Positions 15,797 through 24,987 of a stretch of 64,000 nucleotides of DNA are shown here, one piece after another. Each line of letters starts with the position of its first letter. Positions within the stretch are counted from its first letter, which is position 1. The translations under genes and the position numbers were made by a program. Under the pieces are notes generated by a model that did no database searches, had not been told where the DNA came from, and was given only the letters and a program-made list of their open reading frames with translations. Origin of the DNA: Actinoplanes aureus (GTDB lineage: Bacteria; Actinomycetota; Actinomycetes; Mycobacteriales; Micromonosporaceae); the NCBI RefSeq assembly GCF_015704865.1, contig NZ_JADQTO010000033.1, positions 1 to 64,000 of the forward strand, given 5' to 3'.

Positions 15797-16854
15797 ATGC
15801 TCGTACGCCTGATGTACTTGACCGTCGTCCAGATGTTCGGCTGGTTACCCCAAGCCACCCGCGGCGATACGGCGATGGCCGCCGAGCTGCTGGTCCTGCG
15901 CCACGAAGTCGCCGTGCTGCGTCGTCAGGTCGGTCGCCCGCGCCTGTCGTGGCCGGAACGGGCCGTGTTGTCGGCGCTGGTTCGTGCCCTGCCGGCCGAG
16001 TTGTGGCGGCATCGAATCGTCACCCCGGCCACCCTGTTGTCCTGGCACCGCCGCCTGATTAGCCGGCACTGGACCTACCCGCATCGACCCGGACGCCCAC
16101 GCATCAGCGACGAGATACGCGACCTTGTCCTGCGGCTCGCCCGCGAGAATCCCGGCTGGGGGCACCGGCGCGTACAAGGCGAACTCGTCGGGCTCGGTCA
16201 CCGGGTCGGCGCCGGCACCATCCGCCGGATCCTCGCCGCCGCCAGGATCGGCCCGGCACCCCGCGAGGCCGACACCAGCTGGCGGACGTTCCTGCGAGCG
16301 CAGGCGGCCGGGCTGCTGGCGACCGGCTTCTTCCACATCGACACCATCATGCTGCGGCGGTTGTACGTGCTGGTCGTGATGGAGATCGCCACCCGTCGGG
16401 TACACATCCTCGGCGTCACCGCCCACCCGACGGCCGCGTGGACCACCCAGCAGGCCTGCAACCTCGTCCTGGACCTCGGCGACCGGATCGACGGCTTCGG
16501 GTTTCTCGTCCGCGACCGAGACGCAAAGTCGCCGGTTCCTTCGACGCGGTGTTCGCCGCCGCCGGCATCGACGTGGTCCGGACCCCGCCGCGCACGCCGC
16601 GGGCGAACTGCTACGCGGAACGGTTCGTTCGTAGCGTCCGTGCCGAGGGCACCGACCGGATGCTGATCTACAACGAGCGGCACGCCCGCGGCGCTCTTGC
16701 CGCGTACGAGCGCCACTTCAACGATCACCGGTCACACCAGAGCCTCGACCAGCACCCGCCCAACCACGACCCAGACATGGTTGCGTTCGACGGTCCGCTG
16801 CGGCGAACACGAGTCCTCGGCGGCCTCATCAACCAGTACCGACGAGCGGCCTGA
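15797..16854 (+). pseudogene. Integrase-core (rve) transposase, frameshifted
   Basis: From ATG 15797 the frame encodes a helix-turn-helix transposase N-terminus (ELLVLRHEVAVLRRQVGRPR, then ATLLSWHRRLISRHWTYPHR, RLARENPGWGHRRVQGELVG). The rve core follows: GFFHIDTIMLRRLYVLVVME (first Asp), and FGFLVRDRDAK (second Asp region). A missing T just after the AAG near 16528 shifts the frame. The second frame continues GSFDAVFAAAGIDVV, TPPRTPRANCYAERFVRS (catalytic Glu) and the end INQYRRAA. Otherwise full length (~350 residues). Type common in actinobacteria; assignment to IS481 or IS3-like groups is uncertain. Terminal repeats were not identified. Confidence 0.8.
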
Positions 16855-17143
16855 CCCACTCAACAAAGCCGCAGGTCACGCGCCATAACCGTGGTATTGG
16901 CACGGTACAGGATGCCCTCGACAGCGAGGTCCAGCGTGCGTCCGCATGGGACTCGCGGTCGAACCGTCGTCTCGTCTCAGCCATGAACTCTATCCCTCAA
17001 GGCCTGGCCTCCACGCTGACGAGGGAAGGTCACATCCGGTGTTTCTGATTGGGACCGGCACCCCTATGGACTGGGCCTTGCAAGGTCCACGGCGCCTCAT
17101 TGGCGGGGCCATGAATCGGGGCACGAGGGTCTAGAGTGGACGC

Positions 17144-18070
17144 GTGCTGGGAGTCGTGGCGGCCGCGCTTGGCGGTCCTGAGGTGTTGCAGGTGACCGAA
17201 CTGCCCGAACCTGAGGCGGGGCCGGGGCAGGTGGTGGTCCGGATCCGCGCGGTCTGTGTGCACCCGGCTGACGTCGCCGCCACCACTGGAGAGATTCCTC
17301 GCGGGCCGGTTCAGCCGCCGTTCTCGCCCGGGTGGGACATCGCCGGCGAGGTGGCTTCGGTCGGCCCCGACACGACGGATTTCGGGGTGGGTGATCGCGT
17401 CGTCGGAATGATCCCGTGGTACTTGACCCGGGGCGCACCCGGTGGCTATGCCGAATTTGTGGCCGCCAACGCGGACTGGTTGGTGCGGCTGCCGGACGAG
17501 CTTGACTTCGTCTCCGCAGCCACGGTGCCGCTTAACGCCCAGACCGCACACCAGGGGCTGTCACTGGTGTCATTGGCCATGCTGCCGACCGGCAGCAGCA
17601 TTCTGGTGACCGGTGCCAGCGGTGGTGTCGGCGGCTTCGCCACCCAGCTTGCCCTTCAGGGTGGCTACCGTGTCGTGGCCCAGGCAAGCCACGGCGATGA
17701 GCAATGGGTGCACGGTCTTGGCGCTCACGAGGTGGTTTCCCGTTCCGTCGATCTGGCCACGGTAGGGCCGGTGGGCGCGGTGTTCGACGCGGTCCCCGTC
17801 GGCGAGGCGGCGGCCGCTGCCGTCGAGGACAGGGGAGTCGTGGTCGCGACCCGGCCCACGCCGGCCATCGTTCCGGCCCGTGGTGTGCGCCAGGAGCTGC
17901 AACTCATCCGGCTCGACCGCGAGCTGCTGGCCGACTTGGTGGGGCAGGTGGCGGCCGGGCGCCTGCGCACGCGCGTCGCGGTCACGATGCCGTTGACCGA
18001 AGCGGCCGACGCTCACCGGCGGGTGTTGGCCGGTGGGCTGCGCGGAAAGCTCGTGCTGACGGTGGGCTGA
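17144..18070 (+). CDS. MDR-family NADP-dependent oxidoreductase (quinone-oxidoreductase-like)
   Basis: A 308-residue medium-chain reductase. The GroES-like N-terminal domain has VLQVTELPEPEAGPGQVVVR and VHPADVAATTGEIPRG. The Rossmann domain has ILVTGASGGVGGFATQLALQ (~148-167). There are no zinc-ligand cysteines, as in the zinc-free quinone/enone reductase group. The end HRRVLAGGLRGKLVLTV is typical (GKxVLxV). GTG 17144 begins VLGVVAAALGGPEVL, the expected start. It probably uses NADPH to reduce an enone or quinone. Convergent with the GGDEF gene; no operon partner. Confidence 0.88.
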   Translation: MLGVVAAALGGPEVLQVTELPEPEAGPGQVVVRIRAVCVHPADVAATTGEIPRGPVQPPFSPGWDIAGEVASVGPDTTDFGVGDRVVGMIPWYLTRGAPGGYAEFVAANADWLVRLPDELDFVSAATVPLNAQTAHQGLSLVSLAMLPTGSSILVTGASGGVGGFATQLALQGGYRVVAQASHGDEQWVHGLGAHEVVSRSVDLATVGPVGAVFDAVPVGEAAAAAVEDRGVVVATRPTPAIVPARGVRQELQLIRLDRELLADLVGQVAAGRLRTRVAVTMPLTEAADAHRRVLAGGLRGKLVLTVG

Positions 18071-18125
18071 CGGGGAGTGCGGCGGCGACCGAGCCTGCCG
18101 CGGTGGCGGCCGTCAGCTCGCGGAA

Positions 18126-19082
18126 TCACATGGCGGCGGAGGACTTCCGGTCCAGGTACGGATCGGCTTCGGCTCGGATCGTGAGACAGTTGGTGGGGAT
18201 CGTGTCGACCATCGTGCCGGCGCCGTTCAGGCATCGGTAGCGGACCAGGGCCGCCCATTCGCAGGCGCTTTCGACCACTCCCGCACGACGGGCGCCACTC
18301 CGGTGCACCCACACCCGGTCGCCCGGCCGGCACGCCACTGCGGGTCCCGAGGCGGTCAGACCCGGCGGGGAGACGGGGATGGCGGTCGGCTCGTACGTCT
18401 CGATGTGGTCGCCGCTCTCGGTGGCTACGACCCAGGTGATACCGGCCTTGTCAGTGGTTTTGGCGTGCCGCTTGGCGCTGAACATCGCCTGGTCCGCGCG
18501 GCGCAGCAGGTCGGGAAGGTCGGCGGAACGCCCAGCCGGTACGACGCCGATCGAGGCGGTGACGGACAGGGTGTGACCCTGCACGTCCATCGGGGGCGCG
18601 ATCGCAGCGCTCAGCGAGCCGGCCATCTCGTGCCACCACGCCTCCGGGACGTCGGCGCGCGGGGCGCGCGGCAGCGCGGCGAACTCATCACCGCCGAATC
18701 GGGCCACCAGGCGGTCGCCGAGGCAGGCGGCCATGCGCCGGGCGACCATACAGAGGACCTCATCGCCGGTATCGTGCCCGTAGGTATCGTTGATCGGCTT
18801 GAAACCGTTGAGGTCGAGGATCAGGACGGCCGACGACCAATCATCGCCGCGCAGCAGCTCCGGGGCGAGAGCGTGGAAAAGGCGGCGGTTGGCGAGTCCG
18901 GTGAGCTCGTCGTGGCCGGCCATCCATCGGAGCGAGGCTCTCTCCTGCTCCAGCTGCTGGACATGCGCCGCGAGTTGATCGATGCGAGCCTGAAGGCGGG
19001 CGGTTTCGGGCTCGGTCCCCAGCTGGGCGTTGTCTTGCGGTACACCGCCCGTGTCGGCGGCGGCAGGATCGAGGATCCGCAT
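18126..19082 (-). CDS. GGDEF diguanylate cyclase with a C-terminal SH3-like barrel
   Basis: A 318-residue protein. ATG 19082 is chosen for its GAGAGGA at spacing 7, although the frame is open further. Residues ~20-50 form a coiled coil (ARLQARIDQLAAHVQQLEQE). GGDEF spans ~55-215 with DELTGLANRRLF, DLNGFKPINDTYGH and an intact RFGGDEFAAL, so it should make cyclic di-GMP. The position of the inhibitory RxxD site before GGDEF reads LGDR, so product inhibition is probably absent. The last ~60 residues (GDRVWVHRSGARRAGVVES, then VRYRCLNGAG) look like a small Tudor/SH3-type barrel, an unusual fusion. No transmembrane segment. Confidence 0.88.
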   Translation of the reverse strand: MRILDPAAADTGGVPQDNAQLGTEPETARLQARIDQLAAHVQQLEQERASLRWMAGHDELTGLANRRLFHALAPELLRGDDWSSAVLILDLNGFKPINDTYGHDTGDEVLCMVARRMAACLGDRLVARFGGDEFAALPRAPRADVPEAWWHEMAGSLSAAIAPPMDVQGHTLSVTASIGVVPAGRSADLPDLLRRADQAMFSAKRHAKTTDKAGITWVVATESGDHIETYEPTAIPVSPPGLTASGPAVACRPGDRVWVHRSGARRAGVVESACEWAALVRYRCLNGAGTMVDTIPTNCLTIRAEADPYLDRKSSAAM

Positions 19083-19400
19083 CGGCCGTCCTCTCAGAAC
19101 TGCGGCGAACCAGCGTGAGCTGTCGAGTCGACGGCAACGGATTGCCAAGCGCCACAGTGGAATCATGGCAGTCGGACGAGGGGGCGTGCAAGATTTCACG
19201 GGGACAACTGTCGCGGTGACATAATGCATCCGAGGCGGGTTTCGGCTACTCTAGGTACGTGCACTTTCGTGGTGAAAGAGCCGCCCTTGGACGGAAAATC
19301 GTGATCCTGCACTTCGGGCGGACATTGAGGGCCACACCCGGTCACTCAATCGGTGACAGCTTGATTACCCACAGTGAGCACTCCAAAAGGAGGGGCACTG

Positions 19401-19607
19401 ATGAGTAGCGAAACTGGCTGGATTATTTCGAGCAGGTCGACAGGCAACGGAGGCAGTTGCGTCGAGGCCCGCCGCCAGGGCGGTCTCATCGAGGTCCGCA
19501 ACAGCAAGGCACGCGAGGCCGGCACCGTGGTGTTCACGATCGAGGAGTGGGACTCGTTCCTGTTCGGCGCCAAACGCGGCGAGTTCGACCAGCTCCTGAC
19601 CGACTGA
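19401..19607 (+). CDS. DUF397 domain protein
   Basis: A 68-residue DUF397 protein from ATG 19401, behind a strong AAAAGGAGG. Family features: W-x-x-S-S-R-S-T-G-N-G-G-S-C-V-E near residue 7-22, V-R-N-S-K-A and a C-terminal FTIEEWDSFLFGAKRGEFD. DUF397 proteins occur in large numbers in streptomycetes and relatives, nearly always next to an XRE/DUF5753 regulator, here the convergent gene at 19777-20619. Such pairs (WhiJ-type) modulate development or secondary metabolism, with the small protein thought to antagonise the DNA-binding partner. Confidence 0.92.
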   Translation: MSSETGWIISSRSTGNGGSCVEARRQGGLIEVRNSKAREAGTVVFTIEEWDSFLFGAKRGEFDQLLTD

Positions 19608-19695
19608 TCACGCCGACCTGCTCAGGGCAGGCAGCCTCCATCAGCGGCACTTCTTCTGAGTCTTCTCCGCAGCCGCTCGCCGACGATCGGAGTGA

Positions 19696-19719
19696 GAAAC
19701 CCGGCTGTGCCGGGGTTTC
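19696..19719. terminator. Hairpin terminator between DUF397 gene and XRE regulator
   Basis: GAAACCCGGC-TGT-GCCGGGGTTTC forms a stem of 10 pairs with one bulged G. It lies 90 bases after the DUF397 stop and before the converging regulator's stop, and could serve both. Confidence 0.6.
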
Positions 19720-19776
19720 GTGAGGAGCAGTGTGACCGGCTTCCGATGTCGTCCTGTGCGCCCTCGCCCACGCGGG

Positions 19777-20619
19777 TCACGCCGTTTCTCGGTTCGTCCA
19801 CCGGAACTCTCCGACCGGTACGGAATCTTTGCTGATGAGATCGAAGATCCGCCGATATTCGTCGACCTCGGCCTGCTCCTCCAGGTAGAGCGCACCGACG
19901 TGGGATTCGAGGTAAACCACGTCGGGATCGTCCGGGTCGTCGAACTCCAGGATCCGGAAGGCACCGGCCATGGCCGCGTGCGCCCCGACCGAGAACGGCA
20001 GCACCCGGATGTCGACCGTATCCTCTCGGGACAGCCGCCGTAGATGCTCGATCTGCCCCTTCATCACCTGTTCGCCGCCGACCGGCCGGATCAGTGCTCC
20101 CTCGCCGAGCACCGTCACGAGGCGGGCCGGTGGGGTGCGAGCGAAGAGCGTCTTCTGCCGCTGCATGCGGAGGTTGATGTGGCGCTCGGCGACGTCCGAG
20201 TCGGCCGGCTGCTCGGCGCCGAAGACAGCTCGCGCGTACTCCGGGGTCTGCAGCTCGCCGGGAACGACCTCGCCGTCGTACCCGAACAGTCGGGATGCGG
20301 ACGCCTCCAGCCCGACGTACAACTTGAACCACTCGGGGATCACCGGGCTGGCGTCCCACCACTCCTGCTGTGACGTGCCCAGCGCGAGGTCGGCAAGCGC
20401 GTCGGTGATGCTCTGGTCCGCACCGTAGAGCCAGCAGAGCGCGCGTACGTTGGCCCCGGTGACCGGCACCTTGCCCGTCTCGATGCGGTGCAGCGTCGGC
20501 TCCGAGATGCCCAGCCGCGCTTCCACCACATCACGCCGACTCATCCCGGACGCCGTGCGTAGCCGCGTCAATCGCCGCCCCAACGCCCGCCGCACGACGC
20601 GTTGGCCTGTGACCGGCAC
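19777..20619 (-). CDS. XRE-family regulator with DUF5753 (WhiJ-like)
   Basis: A 280-residue protein. The N-terminal helix-turn-helix (~12-70) reads LGRRLTRLRTASGMSRRDVV, then LGISEPTLHRIETGKVP. The DUF5753 domain (~95-275) has WFKLYVGLEASASRLFGYDG, VVPGELQTPEYARAVF, RMQRQKTLFARTPPARLVTV and FRILEFDDPDDPDVVYLES. This is the standard partner of DUF397 proteins. DUF5753 presumably senses a ligand or the DUF397 protein. It is convergent with, rather than co-directional to, its likely partner at 19401. Confidence 0.92.
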   Translation of the reverse strand: MPVTGQRVVRRALGRRLTRLRTASGMSRRDVVEARLGISEPTLHRIETGKVPVTGANVRALCWLYGADQSITDALADLALGTSQQEWWDASPVIPEWFKLYVGLEASASRLFGYDGEVVPGELQTPEYARAVFGAEQPADSDVAERHINLRMQRQKTLFARTPPARLVTVLGEGALIRPVGGEQVMKGQIEHLRRLSREDTVDIRVLPFSVGAHAAMAGAFRILEFDDPDDPDVVYLESHVGALYLEEQAEVDEYRRIFDLISKDSVPVGEFRWTNRETA

Positions 20620-20797
20620 GCCCTACCTCCGCCTAGCCAACCCATGTGGACGGTGACGCCGACCACCGTACCCGCAACCGCGCGTTGTCAACAGGCGACC
20701 CGTCGTTGCGCATCGAACGTGTTATGGGACGAGCCGGTGTTCGCGGTGATGCGTGCCGGCACGCTACGCCCCCGCGGGCCCCGCCCCGGCGTTGCGG

Positions 20798-20848
20798 CGC
20801 CGCCACCACGATCACCTCCGGCGGGAACCGGAACCCCGCGAATGCGGA
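20798..20848 (-). mobile_element. IS6-family transposase fragment
   Basis: On the minus strand, SAFAGFRFPPEVIVVAA matches the N-terminus of the IS6 transposase at 6139 (SAFAGFRFPAEEIVVAV) almost residue for residue. The match stops on both sides. It joins an IS630 fragment at higher coordinates. Confidence 0.55.
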
Positions 20849-20929
20849 AGGAGGAGGCGACCACGGACGCGACCGGGTTACGGACTTCAACCGGTCAACC
20901 ATGCCTGAACATCTGGCCACCGTCCCAGC

Positions 20930-21158
20930 GCTCAATCGCCCAACGCAACAGCGCCAACGCGCGGATCACATCGCGCGCGGTGTCCTCGTGCGCGGCGACC
21001 AGACGAGCGATCGCCGGCACCGGCGTCCCCGATGCCGACGCCATGATGATCAACGCCCGGCGTACCCGGACCGACTAGTGTTTCCCGCGCCGCACGAGTT
21101 GCTGCAGCTTACGGCCTTCTTCCTGCGTCAACCGCCGTGCCCGTACCGGCTCGGCCAC
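20930..21158 (-). pseudogene. IS630-family transposase N-terminal fragment
   Basis: Minus-strand reading from GTG 21158: VAEPVRARRLTQEEGRKLQQ, then VRRGKH followed by a TAG at 21075-21077, then VRVRRALIIMASASGTPVPA and IARLVAAHEDTARDVIRALA. This is the helix-turn-helix N-terminus of an IS630 transposase (normally GKHSTVRVRRA...), with the codon after GKH mutated to a stop. Similarity ends near 20930, so the DDE domain is absent. Confidence 0.7.
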
Positions 21159-21586
21159 CAGACCACCTCACTCTCAACGGCCAACATCACCGCCGTCGAG
21201 AGTGGGTCCTCACCGCCTGATCCGATTGGACGTCGCCCGGCGTGTCACCGACCCGGTGAACGTTCATGGCCAGCGCACTAGTCACCGCCACCAACACTGC
21301 GTACCCGTCAGCCGTAAGCACCCTGACCTACCCGATTTCTCTTGATTACGTCCGGTCGTGGACACCCGTGCGGACCTTTGCGAACTGATCGCCCACGCAC
21401 TCGACAAAGACCCGCACGCTCAGGTCGGCTGGGCCGACGGTGTACTCACCATCAGCGACACCGGCCCCGGCATCCCCGGCTCGTGCTCGCCCGCAGCTCC
21501 GAGATCGGCTAGATCCGGTGCGAGACCACCGACTACGGTTTCACCCCCCACGTCGAGGGCGCCGGCTGCTCGACGGCCGGCTTTCG
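21159..21586. other. Degenerate stretch; possible HATPase-like fragment
   Basis: No intact gene. From GTG 21358 on the plus strand a 41-codon piece reads LCELIAHALDKDPHAQVGWA and VLTISDTGPGIP, like the N and G1 boxes of a HATPase domain, then loses coherence. It may be a fragment of an ATP-binding protein. Confidence 0.25.
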
Positions 21587-21780
21587 TCACTGTCCGGCCA
21601 GGGCACCGAAATAGGTGGCCGTCACGTCCTTGCCGTTGCGCGACAGCACCCGCACCCGCCCACGCTCGACATAGCTGACCGCGCGCACCCCGTCGTACTC
21701 GAACTCGGAACGCCCACCCGTCCCCACCTCCGGCATACCCACCCGCTCCGGCTACCCGCCCCTGATCAAGAAGATGCCAT
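21587..21780 (-). pseudogene. ATP-dependent DNA ligase fragment with mutated active site
   Basis: The minus-strand frame reads FEYDGVRAVSYVERGRVRVL then SRNGKDVTATYFGALAG and a stop. This is the adenylation motif of bacterial ATP-dependent ligases (family pattern E-x-K-W-D-G-V-R-A, then SRNG-D-T). The AMP-accepting Lys before W/Y-D-G is Glu here (GAG for AAG). Neither the N-terminal start nor the rest of the ligase is present, and a stop interrupts the upstream part. Confidence 0.5.
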
Positions 21781-21879
21781 CCACCCCTTGAACTACTCCC
21801 ATGTAGTTCTCCCGCACCCGTCTCGACTGAATCCGATCATCCGATGGCATCGATCTCTCGACCGCGAGAACCTCGCCCC

Positions 21880-22590
21880 ATGCCGGGCGAACTGAGCATC
21901 ACAGGCCCCATCGTGGCCATCCGGATCGACGCCGCCGTCCGCACGTTGCCTGACCGGACTCCCTTGACGGACGACCAGGAGGTTCGGGTCATCGTGGCGG
22001 CTCGCGGTGAACCCGGCGCCGACACCAAAGTGCCTTCCGGGGAGTTCGTGCGGGCGCGGGAGAACGCCAAGGCCGAGCTGACCGGCATCTGCCGGAACGC
22101 TTTCGGCACCGACGAGGTCGAGGTGACCCAGCTGACCCTGCAGCAGGGGACCCTAGAGGTCTTCATCCTGGTCGCGGTGGCCGTCAAGCTGGTGCAAGAT
22201 TTCGGGTCGCTTGCTCAGGGCATCCGCGAGATCGCCCGGCTGGTGCCGGAGCCGGTCACCCGTTACGTGCGTGCCGTCAGCACCTACGCCTTGGGACCAC
22301 AAACCACGGTGACCACGGGTGAGCCACGCGTCGAGATGCAGGCCGGGTTGCTGTCAGCCCACCAGTCGCCCACGAATCCGGCGGCTCCCCGCGCCCGAGC
22401 CGGCCGTCGCCGTGGCCGGGCCGCCCAGCCACCGGCCGACGAACAGGCCCAGCAGGCGCAGTCCGCCCACGCCAGCACCACACCGCCCGAGCCGGAGAGG
22501 CGGCTGGTGGCGTACCTCTTGATCAGTCACGCCCTGCTGACGGTGGCCCTGGTGGCCACGGCCCTGATCCTCGTCGCCTGGCGCTCGTGA
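21880..22590 (+). CDS. Membrane protein of unknown function
   Basis: A 236-residue protein from ATG 21880. The N-terminal ~95 residues look like a soluble alpha/beta domain (LSITGPIVAIRIDAAVRTLP, then DDQEVRVIVAARGEPGAD and ELTGICRNAFGTDEVEVTQL). A hydrophobic helix follows (LEVFILVAVAVKLVQDFGSL, ~96-115). Residues ~145-205 are a Pro/Ala/Gln-rich low-complexity linker. A C-terminal transmembrane helix (LISHALLTVALVATALILVA) ends in WRS. No family recognised. It is convergent with the large serine recombinase and follows a stretch of decayed genes. Confidence 0.6.
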   Translation: MPGELSITGPIVAIRIDAAVRTLPDRTPLTDDQEVRVIVAARGEPGADTKVPSGEFVRARENAKAELTGICRNAFGTDEVEVTQLTLQQGTLEVFILVAVAVKLVQDFGSLAQGIREIARLVPEPVTRYVRAVSTYALGPQTTVTTGEPRVEMQAGLLSAHQSPTNPAAPRARAGRRRGRAAQPPADEQAQQAQSAHASTTPPEPERRLVAYLLISHALLTVALVATALILVAWRS

Positions 22591-22643
22591 GGCGGGCGCC
22601 GGCAACAAGCGTCATGAGGATTCTCAAACTTTCAACTGTCTCG

Positions 22644-22666
22644 GGAGGTCGACGCTATCGACCTCC
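22644..22666. terminator. Hairpin between converging genes
   Basis: GGAGGTCGA-CGCTA-TCGACCTCC is a perfect 9-bp stem with a 5-nt loop. It overlaps the recombinase stop codon and lies 54 bases after the membrane-protein stop, so it can end both transcripts. Confidence 0.6.
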
Positions 22667-24376
22667 GGTCGTCGACAAGGCGTCAACCGATGGCGACGCG
22701 GTTGCACCAGAGGGCGGATCGGGCTTGTCCAGTCCGCAGCCCGAGGCGCAAAGTCGCTCGGTGAGGCGGCAGGAACTAACGGATCGGTCAGGCTTCCCCT
22801 CCGGAGAACGGCCACCGCAAGTGCAGTCATCACCGTCCTGGTGAGATCGGATGGGGTTTCTTGCTGCCTGCCTCCGGTGTGACCTCCTGCCCGCCCGCGA
22901 TGACCGAAGGTCCGGGTGTTCGTCCTGCTCAGCCCCGGATTGCGGCCGGTCTTTCATCGTCAGCACATCTTCGGCAGCCGCTTCCGCCGTCTCCGCCGCG
23001 TCGTGTTCTGCCTGCACCGCCCGCGGTGTGATCGGCTGGTTGTCGGCGGTCTCGATCACGACGGTGCCCGCGCCGCAGACGATGACCGCGTCGCATCGGC
23101 GCAGATGTGCGGCGACGTCACTGGCGCTGCTGTAGTCGGCGAGCGCCGCGTTGCCGGCGATCAGCTGCTCGACGAGCCGAGTCTCCGACCAGTACACCCA
23201 GCGCGGCGCGTCCTCGCTCACCGGCTGCGCGCTGGTGTGCCCGTGCCGGCACCGGTAACCGGGTCGCCCGTTCACCCAGTGCCCGGCCAGCCGCCGCCTG
23301 CAACTGGCGCAGATCAGCAGGTCGGTCAGCGCATACCGGCGCTGCGAGCCGTTCTCGGGCACGGCCTGGGCGGTGATGCCCTGCGCGGCGGTGAAGTCGT
23401 CGTCGCTGACCAACGCCGGATGGGTGCGGTCCTCGGAGATCACCCAGTCGGAACGCGGATTCCAGATCCGGACCGGGCCGAGGCTGCTGCGCTTGTCACC
23501 CGGCACGGCTTCGCGGTGGTCGGTGAATTGCCGGTTCCACACCTGCCGACCGGTGTACCGCGGGTTCGCCAGGATCGCCGCGACCGTGCGCAGCGTCCAT
23601 ACCGCCTGGGCCCGGTGCGGGTTACGGACCCGGTCATACACACCCGGTGACGGGATCCGCCGTTCGTTGAGCTCCCGGGCGATCCCCGCAGCGCTCATCC
23701 CTGCGAGCCGGCGGGCGAAGATCCACCTCACGTGCGGAGCCGCCACCGGATCCACCTCGAGGCGATGCCGACGCCGGCCCCAGCTCGCCTGCATCTGGTT
23801 CGGATGCGGGCCTGCGTCGACCAGCTGGTAGCCGTACGGTGGGCGGCCGCCCTGATGCCGGCCCTGCTCGCGGACCTGAACGGCCATTGCCGAACGCACC
23901 CGCAACCGGGTCCGCAGCACCTCGCGCTGCGATTGATGACCCAGCAGCATCAACAACGCCCGATGATCCGGCTCATCGAGGTTGATCGGCCCTTCAACCT
24001 CCGGAAGCCACAGCTGCACCCCGAAGCCACGCAAGGTTTCGATCACCCGGCGGGCCTCACCGCCGGCGAACGCCCGCTCGAACTCCCCCACCACGACCGC
24101 ATCGAACTCCCGATCCCGTGCGGCGGCCGCGGTCAGCAGTGCCGCCGCCTGCGGACGCTTCACCCAGGGCAGGCTTCGCGAGGCACCCGGGTCGAAGAAC
24201 TCCACCACGATCCGGCCACGACCGGCGACCAGCCGCTGCGCCGCCTCCAGCTGCCACGCCCGCGACGACACCGGATCCTGATACTCACTCGTCGAGATCC
24301 GCCCGTAGAACGCGAACCGTAAACCGCTGACAGCGCGCGGTTGCCTATCGCCTCGGACTCGCGGTGCCGATGGCAT
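22655..24376 (-). CDS. Large serine recombinase
   Basis: A large recombinase of 573 residues from the internal ATG 24376 (the frame is open to 24439). Resolvase domain ~18-165: RFAFYGRISTSEYQDP contains the nucleophilic Ser, with SSRAWQLEAAQRLVAGRG and FDAVVVGEFERAFAG following. Recombinase domain ~190-290: GGRPPYGYQLVDAG, then AAPHVRWIFARRLAGMSAAG and NPRYTGRQVWNRQ. Zinc ribbon ~370-400: LICASCRRRLAGH then YRCRHGH. The C-terminal ~100 residues are charged and low-complexity without the usual long coiled coil. It would integrate or excise an element; no directionality factor or att core was identified. Its N-terminus matches a broken copy at 36,435-36,548. Confidence 0.88.
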   Translation of the reverse strand: MPSAPRVRGDRQPRAVSGLRFAFYGRISTSEYQDPVSSRAWQLEAAQRLVAGRGRIVVEFFDPGASRSLPWVKRPQAAALLTAAAARDREFDAVVVGEFERAFAGGEARRVIETLRGFGVQLWLPEVEGPINLDEPDHRALLMLLGHQSQREVLRTRLRVRSAMAVQVREQGRHQGGRPPYGYQLVDAGPHPNQMQASWGRRRHRLEVDPVAAPHVRWIFARRLAGMSAAGIARELNERRIPSPGVYDRVRNPHRAQAVWTLRTVAAILANPRYTGRQVWNRQFTDHREAVPGDKRSSLGPVRIWNPRSDWVISEDRTHPALVSDDDFTAAQGITAQAVPENGSQRRYALTDLLICASCRRRLAGHWVNGRPGYRCRHGHTSAQPVSEDAPRWVYWSETRLVEQLIAGNAALADYSSASDVAAHLRRCDAVIVCGAGTVVIETADNQPITPRAVQAEHDAAETAEAAAEDVLTMKDRPQSGAEQDEHPDLRSSRAGRRSHRRQAARNPIRSHQDGDDCTCGGRSPEGKPDRSVSSCRLTERLCASGCGLDKPDPPSGATASPSVDALSTTGGR

Positions 24377-24475
24377 GGCAGACACCCAAATGTCGAACGA
24401 ACTCGGAGAAGAAGACGGAGAGCACGCAGGAGCAGACATCGCCGATCACCTCACAGCAGAGGAAACGAGCGGTTC

Positions 24476-24925
24476 CTATATCGATAGGAACCGACCGCCT
24501 ACGCCGTCGCTGGCCGATCCGCCCAGGTCACCCCCACCACGCTGGGCATAATCCGACGACCACTCCACGAGGTGACAAGGCACTCCCAGACATCGCGACC
24601 CACTGTCCGCAAAGCCGCTGTACCCCTTCTCTTCCCGGACGATCAACGCAGCGGCAACCGACAGGGCCGCCGACCGGTGGGCGCCGTTGAGACTCTCGTC
24701 GCCTCCGGCCTGCTGCCGCAGCCACATCCGCGGCGGAAAGGCGTTCTCGGGCAGCACCACGTCGGGCCGGCGGCTCACCTTCTCGATGAACTCCCGCTCC
24801 GACATCTCCGACGTGGCCACCGCCCAGCTCAACGCGAAGGCCAGGCCTGGATCTGGGGACGGCCACCACCACCGAAACGCGTCTACCGGCTGAAAATGAC
24901 GTACAGGATTTGAGGAACGGCGCAC
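24476..24925 (-). CDS. Hypothetical protein
   Basis: A 149-residue frame from GTG 24925. Its middle part has ordinary protein composition: GLAFALSWAVATSEMSEREF, then IEKVSRRPDVVLPENAFPPR and DESLNGAHRSAALSVAAALI. It has no recognised domain or signal peptide. The 3' third (GGGDLGGSASDGVGGRF) is low complexity. Plus- and minus-strand alternatives overlap completely; this one looks most protein-like. It lies between the MMPL exporter and recombinase genes, all in the same direction. Confidence 0.4.
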   Translation of the reverse strand: MRRSSNPVRHFQPVDAFRWWWPSPDPGLAFALSWAVATSEMSEREFIEKVSRRPDVVLPENAFPPRMWLRQQAGGDESLNGAHRSAALSVAAALIVREEKGYSGFADSGSRCLGVPCHLVEWSSDYAQRGGGDLGGSASDGVGGRFLSI

Positions 24926-24987
24926 TAGGCGTAGCCGGCCGCCGACGACGCCCGGCCTGGGCGCCCAGGCCGGGCTCGCCGCCGGGA

